Below are positions 58,001-64,000 of a stretch of 64,000 nucleotides of DNA, in pieces. Below the pieces are notes generated by a model. The model was not told the DNA's origin. It saw nothing but the letters and a program-made list of their open reading frames with translations, and searched no databases. A program made the position numbers and the translations under genes. The stretch covers positions 406,285-470,284 of the forward strand of contig NW_019775336.1 in NCBI RefSeq assembly GCF_001039355.2. The letters run 5' to 3'. This DNA is from Lingula anatina (Eukaryota > Brachiopoda > Lingulata > Lingulida > Lingulidae). Numbering within the stretch: position 1 is the first letter of the stretch; every line of letters begins with the position of its first letter.

Positions 58001-59239
58001 TCCAATGGCATGGCTTCTTTTTCTTAATTGGAGGTTAGAGTGGACCGAAATAAACATCAGAGGTGGAATTTTGATTTACGGTTTGATTGTGTGTATGCCA
58101 TGCACGGAATTTACAAACGAGCGACGGGATGATATAGCCTGCAGTATTTGCGGTAAGCGTGCCAAGTTTTAGGCCGCTCCGCTGCCCGGCAGTATTTTAT
58201 TTCGATTATTATGTTTAAGTTGGTGGATTCTTGTTTCACAAGCTTACTCTATTTTATTGTCTCTATGGAGGTATATGGGGACTTTACGACATTCGGTTTG
58301 AAGGCTTTAACCACTTGTTATAGTTTATTTTTGCATTGTATTGGATTAATGTGGCAGTCTAAGGTTGTCCTAGGTGGTTTTCAAGTTTATGCACCGGGTT
58401 TTAATATCATTTAGCGATTTTACGACAACCGTTTACTATCCAATCAAGGTGACAGCTGAGCGTGTATTATCCATGTATTCAATGACTCAAACTATCCCTC
58501 ATTATTATTATACCCCACGTTACGAATATACATAGGACTTCAATATGTTGATGTGTTTTAATAAGTTTGCTATTGTCAGGTTCAAAAGAAGCTCAGCGAG
58601 CAGCCGTTACGGGGGCGGCTGCTGGAAATCAAGGCGGAAATAAGACCCAAAGCTGGAACAAAAGACGTCGGCATAATTGTCATGAAAGGCGCCAAAGAAG
58701 AAACAAGAATCGGATACAGGCACACGAAGAGCTCTAGATCTGTTTACATCGACCGCACGTCGTCTGGCTTCATGCACCCGAAAATGAGTCGTGTTGATCT
58801 CGCGCCAGTTGTTTTACAGAATGGCGTCGTAAAACTTTGGATCTTCGTGGACTGGTCCTCCGTGGAACTCTTTGCCAACAACGGGCGCCAAGTTATAACA
58901 AGTAGGATTTTTCCAAACGAGACGAGCGATGGTGTTGATGTCTACGTCTCTGGGTCTGACGTGGATATTGTAACCATGGAGATATACGAGTTGAAAACCA
59001 CGTGGGATCGCTACTGGCCGGATATGAAACCACGTGACTCCAAACCAGTAAAACTAGGTACAGTTGTTAAACTTGCGAGCCAAAGTGACCGTGACTTACA
59101 AGCACGTGGCTCGCAAAATTCAGAGACTTGTTTTAAGCAACTTATGTATAACGTTATGTATTTGGATGCCATAGTTATTTTTGCTGTCTTTATTTTCATG
59201 ACCCGTAGGGGGCGTTTAAGATGGTTTCCCTCAAGATAG
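53588..59239 (+). CDS. GH32 beta-fructofuranosidase (invertase/inulinase-like), secreted and membrane-anchored
   Basis: Seven exons: 53588-53651, 54478-54621, 55020-55221, 55926-56311, 56908-57040, 57671-57851 and 58580-59239; 1770 nt, 589 residues, all junctions GT-AG and phase-matched. Glycoside hydrolase family 32 cleaves the fructose bond of sucrose, inulin or levan by a retaining mechanism. The three catalytic carboxylates are visible: nucleophile D49 in MMNDPCGL, transition-state D174 in HFRDPKVFW and acid/base E228 in WECPDLF. Further family blocks are [47 protein letters not shown] and, in the C-terminal beta-sandwich, [16 protein letters not shown]. The N-terminus is a signal peptide ([15 protein letters not shown]). 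A hydrophobic segment near residues 561-577 followed by TRRGRLR suggests a C-terminal anchor with a short cytosolic tail, so the enzyme would face outward, for example on digestive epithelium. The usual MNDPN is MNDPC here. Animals largely lack GH32; bacterial origin by transfer is likely but inferred. Confidence 0.93.
54969..55007. repeat. (TA)n microsatellite in a GH32 intron
   Basis: About 19 TA units shortly before the acceptor of GH32 exon 3. Confidence 0.93.
57335..57442. repeat. Family F inverted-repeat element in a GH32 intron
   Basis: Starts TACCCTCTACC and ends CACCCTGGTAGAGGGTAA; the internal GTCTATTTATCTAGAGACAT matches the copies in WDR24 intron 1. Confidence 0.8.
57455..57625. 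repeat. Palindromic repeat, family K, in a GH32 intron
   Basis: CTGACACGCCTC...GCTAGGGGGTAATT is roughly inverted as AATTATCCCCTAGC...GGAGGCGCGTCAG. The right flank GAGAATCCCCGCAGGGTTGG is shared in diverged form with 51308-51335, so this is a dispersed element. Confidence 0.65.
57903..58091. repeat. Long perfect foldback element in the last GH32 intron
   Basis: About 50 bp from CACAATCAAACCGTAAATC are repeated in inverse at the right end, finishing GATTTACGGTTTGATTGTG. The spacer is about 85 bp. The arms are almost perfectly complementary, indicating a young MITE. It lies in the sense intron of GH32. Confidence 0.9.
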
Positions 59240-62200
59240 GGACGTTTATGACTTAAGCAGCCAAACATTATTTCATGGTTATCATCGTTCATACCGTACA
59301 TGCAGTTTATTTCTTCTTATCTGTCATCAGTTGTATAAAAGCATATGTAGCTTATCTAAATGTGGTAATTTTGCCACTGGTAAGGATTATTTAAGCATTA
59401 AGCAAGAAAAACGTCATTCTAATTGCATACACCTTAACACACACTGCTAATGGAGAGCGTTTAGTTCGATATTTATATATAAAAAAAAAACAAAGCTGAA
59501 ATTGTTCACTTAACGTAAAATCAACGAAGGGGCGACAAAATATGTTTCAAGGAGATTTTTGCACGTAAAATATACTGCTTTTGTATTGAAAAGTGATCAT
59601 TTTTCTGTCAATCTATATTTGCATATGTGGGTTACAAATAAAATCATTGTTTTGAAGCTTCAAACATGACGTTGCTATTCAGGCAGCTAATCAATCAATT
59701 CATGACGTCGACCCATCGCTACTGGTAACCTTTGCTAGGCACCATTGCTACTCAGTGCCATTGTTGCTAGGTAACATTACTTTGTTGCTAAGTAACAGTC
59801 TTCTCGTCCAATCATATGGACAGTTTATAAAGATTTTTAGACATCCAGATGACATCTCCTCTTAAATCTTTTTTTTTTTTTTTTGGACTTGCACTGTCTG
59901 CCTAAAGATAATTACAGCGAATAACCATAGCGAATGTACCGGAAGCAAATAAGTTAAACCTAAATTGCAAATTCAAAAATAGATCTGGGCACATGTGTAA
60001 TGGATCTCAGTTTTTGCAGTTGACGTTATACTTTTTGGTATGAGCCCTCACCGGATTTGCACCCGCGGAACACGAAGACGCACCCGTCCTGCAAAACAAG
60101 AATTACAAGTAATATGTCAAAGATCATGCAATTATCGACAATATTGCTTTTAATGATTGGTGTACGTTGGCGATATAACAAAGAATGAATATTACAAGTA
60201 AATTATTGAAAACATAAATAGATGGATGACTTAATAAATGGTAAATAAATAAATATATCAACAAATAAATGAACTCAAAAATAGATAGATTGATAAATAA
60301 ACCGATATATACGGTGTTGCTATGATGCNCCTTAGTCACTTTAGACGCGGCACACGCGTCGTCGTTGGCCTCTTTTGGATGTCTGTAAACTCTGTTTTGA
60401 CTGTTGAGCGGTACAGGTGAAATCTGACCTCAATAAAGAAAACCACGAGATTTCAGTGTTCAACCCAGAAACAGTCAAGGTCCCCAATTCAATAGAGAAA
60501 CATACAACGATGTTTTGCTGTATACAGTGGGTGTCTCGGAGGTCGTCTCGTATTCTAACCTCCTAAAACCAGTTTGGTGTTCGCTAAGGGCCTTGAAAAA
60601 TACGTTTTGGTGGTAATTTACCCCTCATTCTGAACGGACTTTGTTGTTTTTGTTTAGTTGCAACAGCATATCCCGAAGGACAGTGGGTCCTGTACCCTGG
60701 TGGTAAGATTTTCAATACATTGGGTGTTGCCTCTGTGTAGGTACATCAGTCTGGGCATTACTCTGTAAAACTGTGCGGACCGTTTCGTTTGGCGCAATTA
60801 TCTGTCTGGCAATGCCTGTATTTTTCGCGCCATTCTGCCACAGATTAACAAAGTTGTAAAGCACTGTATAGCTCATTTTACACACTGCAAACCCGACCAC
60901 TTGCCTGCAAAATTTCAAATTCATCTATGCAGTAGTTGCCGAAATATTGATACTTTTTTGACAGAACCATGCTTTGCCAAAGTCAAGCTTTGACCTGCCC
61001 AAGGGAGCACTACCCAATCACTGCATATTACATAATGCAGCAGTGCAACAAACCTGGTAATCAATTAATTGGTAGCGACACACCCGACTACACACTTCTC
61101 AATTCACATATCTTATATGAGCTCGGAGTTTGTGAAAAAAAAAACGCATTTTCACCTAGGCATACATTCGAAACTGAAATATTCCATATTAAATGTCAAG
61201 TCTGTATGTATGTGGGTTGCGAATAAAGTCATTGTTTTGAAGGTACAAACAGACAGTGCTATTCAGGAAGCTGATCAATCAATACATGACGTCAACCCAT
61301 CTCTACAGGTAACCTTTGCTAGGCACCATTGCTACTCAGTGCCATTGTTGCTAGGTAACATTACTTTGTTGCTAAGTAACAGTCTACTCTTCCAATCATA
61401 TGGACAGTTTATAAAGATTTTTAGACATCCAGATGACATCTCCTCTTAAATCTTTTTTTTTTTTTTTTTTTTTTTTGGACTTGCACTGTCTGCCTAAAGA
61501 TAATTACAGCGAATAACCATAGCGAATGTACCGGAAGCAAATAAGTTAAACCTAAATTGCAAATTCAAAAATAGATCTGGGCACATGTGTAATGGATCTC
61601 AGTTTTTGCAGTTGACGTTATACTTTTTGGTATGAGCCCTCACCGGATTTGCACCCGCGGAACACGAAGACGCACCCGTCCTGCAAAACAAGAATTACAA
61701 GTATGATGTCAAAGATCATGCAATTATCGACAATATTGCTTTTAATAATTGGTGTATGTTGGCGATATAACAAAGAATGAATATTACAAGTAAATTATTG
61801 AAAACATAAATAGATGGATGACTTAATAAATTGTAAATAAATAAATATATCAACAAATAAATGAACTCAAAAATAGATAGATTGATAAATAAACCGATAT
61901 ATACAGGGATGAGGTCATGGGGGAAAGGTAAATATAATATTTACACGTTTGAAAACTATTTTTTTTTACAAAAGAAATGCGTTAAAATATTTCTTAGGAA
62001 GCTTGTTTCAATGAGCAAATGTGGGTCTTACTGTTTCCAATAAAATGTCTATGAAATACCAATCATAACTTAACAAGGAAAACAAAGAAAATCGCATACC
62101 CGCAGGGTCTTATAATACTAAACTTCTCAAGGGGAATTTCAATTGAATTTTTCACGGTGCGGTTCGATGCTCACATTACTATTATATCCACATTACCTTC

Positions 62201-62743
62201 ACAAGAAATGGAAATCCCATCCAAAAGTTTTTATTGGGGATCATGTCAGTACCACGTGCCTTGTAGTACGCCACCATTACAAACATGCCAAGGAAAAAAT
62301 ACAGAAATGCTACTAAGATAAATCTGAAAGTACAACAACAAAAAAAAAACCTTCAAATTTATAGGGAAAGTACTTTTTACTTAAAAGTGTTTGCGCAAAG
62401 ACTTTGCACCCCCCCCCCCGACGGATTTTCTTATTCTTTATTTCCTTACGCAATTCATCATTGCGTCTGCAATTAAAGAAAAAAGAGCAAAGTTTGTGCT
62501 TCATAAGCAGTTTTCTATAAATGTGTACGGTTGTTCGAGTTTCCACCTATCTCTTAACGTCATATCGCCAAATCAACGTGAAGGCACAAATTTTGCAAAA
62601 TACCAAAATTTTGATCAAAAGAACTTCTAGAACTGTTTTACCCGCTGCCAATCATACATTCTCTTCCAACAAATCACGACTGGGGTATGGTTGGAATTGG
62701 AAACTCTTAAGGATACCATTTCAATTCATAAATATATTTACAG

Positions 62744-62788
<45 letters not shown>

Positions 62789-63326
62789 NAATGGAAATCC
62801 CATCCAAAAGTTTTTATTGGGGATCATGTCAGTACCACGTGCCTTGTAGTACGCCACCATTACAAACATGCCAAGGAAAAAATACAGAAATGCTACTAAG
62901 ATAAATCTGAAAGTACAACAACAAAAAAAAAACCTTCAAATTTATAGGGAAAGTACTTTTTACTTAAAAGTGTTTGCGCAAAGACTTTGCACCCCCCCCC
63001 CCGACGGATTTTCTTATTCTTTATTTCCTTACGCAATTCATCATTGCGTCTGCAATTAAAGAAAAAAGAGCAAAGTTTGTGCTTCATAAGCAGTTTTCTA
63101 TAAATGTGTACGGTTGTTCGAGTTTCCACCTATCTCTTAACGTCATATCGCCAAATCAACGTGAAGGCACAAATTTTGCAAAATACCAAAATTTTGATCA
63201 AAAGAACTTCTAGAACTGTTTTACCCGCTGCCAATCATACATTCTCTTCCAACAAATCACGACTGGGGTATGGTTGGAATTGGAAACTCTTAAGGATACC
63301 ATTTCAATTCATAAATATATTTACAG

Positions 63327-63378
<52 letters not shown>

Positions 63379-63417
63379 TTATCATTATAAATAGTAAGCT
63401 CTCACATTATAATCAGA
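59240..63417. other. GH32 3' flank and duplicated non-coding segments
   Basis: No gene was recognised. A segment at about 59621-60313 recurs at about 61206-61904 (shared GCTAGGCACCATTGCTACTC and a later poly-T), with roughly 1.6 kb offset and clear differences. A single N lies at 60329, close to the end of the first copy. AATAAA-type signals follow the GH32 stop (for example near 59637). Confidence 0.6.
62207..63376. repeat. Tandem 583-bp repeat ending in (TAA)n, split by one N
   Basis: Unit 1 is 62207-62788 and unit 2 starts at 62790; I saw no difference between them except TAA-tract length (62747-62788 and 63329-63376). An N at 62789 is exactly between the TAA tract and the repeated start. 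This is probably an assembly duplication caused by the microsatellite. Confidence 0.85.
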
Positions 63418-63480
63418 ATGGTTCCCCCGCTCAGTCCGCCGCCAGACGGCCCACTTTTGCCTACGCATGCGTATTTGGTG
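63418..63480 (+). other. Possible first coding exon
   Basis: ATG at 63418 opens 21 codons (proline-rich, MVPPLSPPPDGPLLPTHAYL) up to a consensus GTAAGT donor at 63481. The stretch is more GC-rich than its surroundings and includes TACGCATGCGTA, similar to an NRF1 site. No continuation was recognised in the remaining 520 bases. Confidence 0.25.
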
Positions 63481-64000
63481 GTAAGTTTGAATGTCTGCAG
63501 TGATTAAAAAAATGTTCATGCTCAAAACGTTTCTCTTTTCCTTTTCCGTTTCAGTTATAAAACGTCTTTTGTCTCTTTATGTTTAATTATCTTATTTCTA
63601 ATTGCTTTATATTTCTTTTTTTTTATCAAACTTTCTACAATATAATTATGTAGTAGTTCACTTAGCCGTATACATGTACTATTGCTCACTTCACGCAACA
63701 CAAAGCTTATGACACGTCGAATACAGATTAAATCATGTTCAGGGAATATTTTGAATGACAATAATCCCTTGATAAGATAAACAAAATAAAAGCACATTGA
63801 TTCAATAACGTAATTATGTCTTATTTAAGCCACGTCTATGATAATGAAATTAAATGGAAATAATATAAACATTTTAGGCCCCAAATCAACTCACGTGGAC
63901 ATTTATATTATTTTGATCTTCGCCTATGACGTCAAGCTTTGAATCGACGTTTCTGTCACATATCAGCGTGAATTTGGCATTCCTATGGAAAAAATAAATA
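63481..64000. other. Right edge of window
   Basis: AT-rich non-coding sequence. The minus-strand open frame at 63555-63797 has no recognisable product. Confidence 0.4.

Noticed and set aside
60658-60702. A 45-nt stretch between a TTTAG acceptor and a GTAAGA donor reading ATAYPEGQWVLYPG in one frame
   Set aside because: It is short, isolated, without a compatible neighbouring exon, and matches no family I can name.
1-64000. CRISPR arrays, bacterial operons or ribosome binding sites
   Set aside because: The sequence is eukaryotic; the repeats seen are microsatellites, inverted-repeat elements and tandem assembly duplicates, with no regular repeat-spacer pattern.

Overview
The window is nuclear DNA of an animal: intron-rich genes with GT-AG splice sites, AT-rich intergenic DNA, a Ty3/Gypsy retrotransposon and many short inverted-repeat elements. 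The gene set (INPP1, a receptor tyrosine phosphatase fragment, CDK12/13, MPLKIP, WDR24 and a GH32 glycosidase) and the apparently high heterozygosity suggest a lophotrochozoan, most likely a bivalve mollusc. That placement is inference. Exon boundaries were built by hand from splice consensus, phase agreement and family similarity.

Layout: (1) 123-1999, minus: first four coding exons of an inositol polyphosphate 1-phosphatase gene (INPP1 copy 1), whose last exon lies outside the window. (2) 3076-4016, plus: three 3'-terminal exons of a receptor-type tyrosine phosphatase second domain with a degenerate catalytic loop. (3) 6751-6808, plus: an orphan signal-peptide exon. (4) 7092-15138, minus: an intact-looking Ty3/Gypsy element with gag, a U UUA AAC slippery site, pol, a 3' LTR, polypurine tract and PBS; its 5' LTR is replaced by one N. 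(5) 16550-20955, minus: a complete INPP1 paralogue (copy 2). (6) 21967-31412, plus: CDK12/13. (7) 34362-35364, minus: MPLKIP/TTDN1. (8) 35567-48349, plus: WDR24, a GATOR2 subunit, sharing a short divergent promoter with MPLKIP. (9) 53588-59239, plus: a seven-exon GH32 beta-fructofuranosidase with signal peptide and C-terminal membrane anchor. (10) 59240-64000: repeats, with one weak first-exon candidate.

Two themes stand out. First, the GH32 gene is a rare enzyme in animals and probably of bacterial origin, now fully intron-split and membrane-anchored. Second, CDK12/13 and MPLKIP sit tail to tail, as CDK13 and MPLKIP do in human, which suggests very old microsynteny.

Caution for the reader: single N characters at 18556, 26862, 37964 and 62789 each separate two near-identical tandem segments. 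In INPP1 copy 2 and CDK12 using both copies would break the reading frame. These are most likely both haplotypes laid end to end by the assembler, so the gene models here use one copy only.
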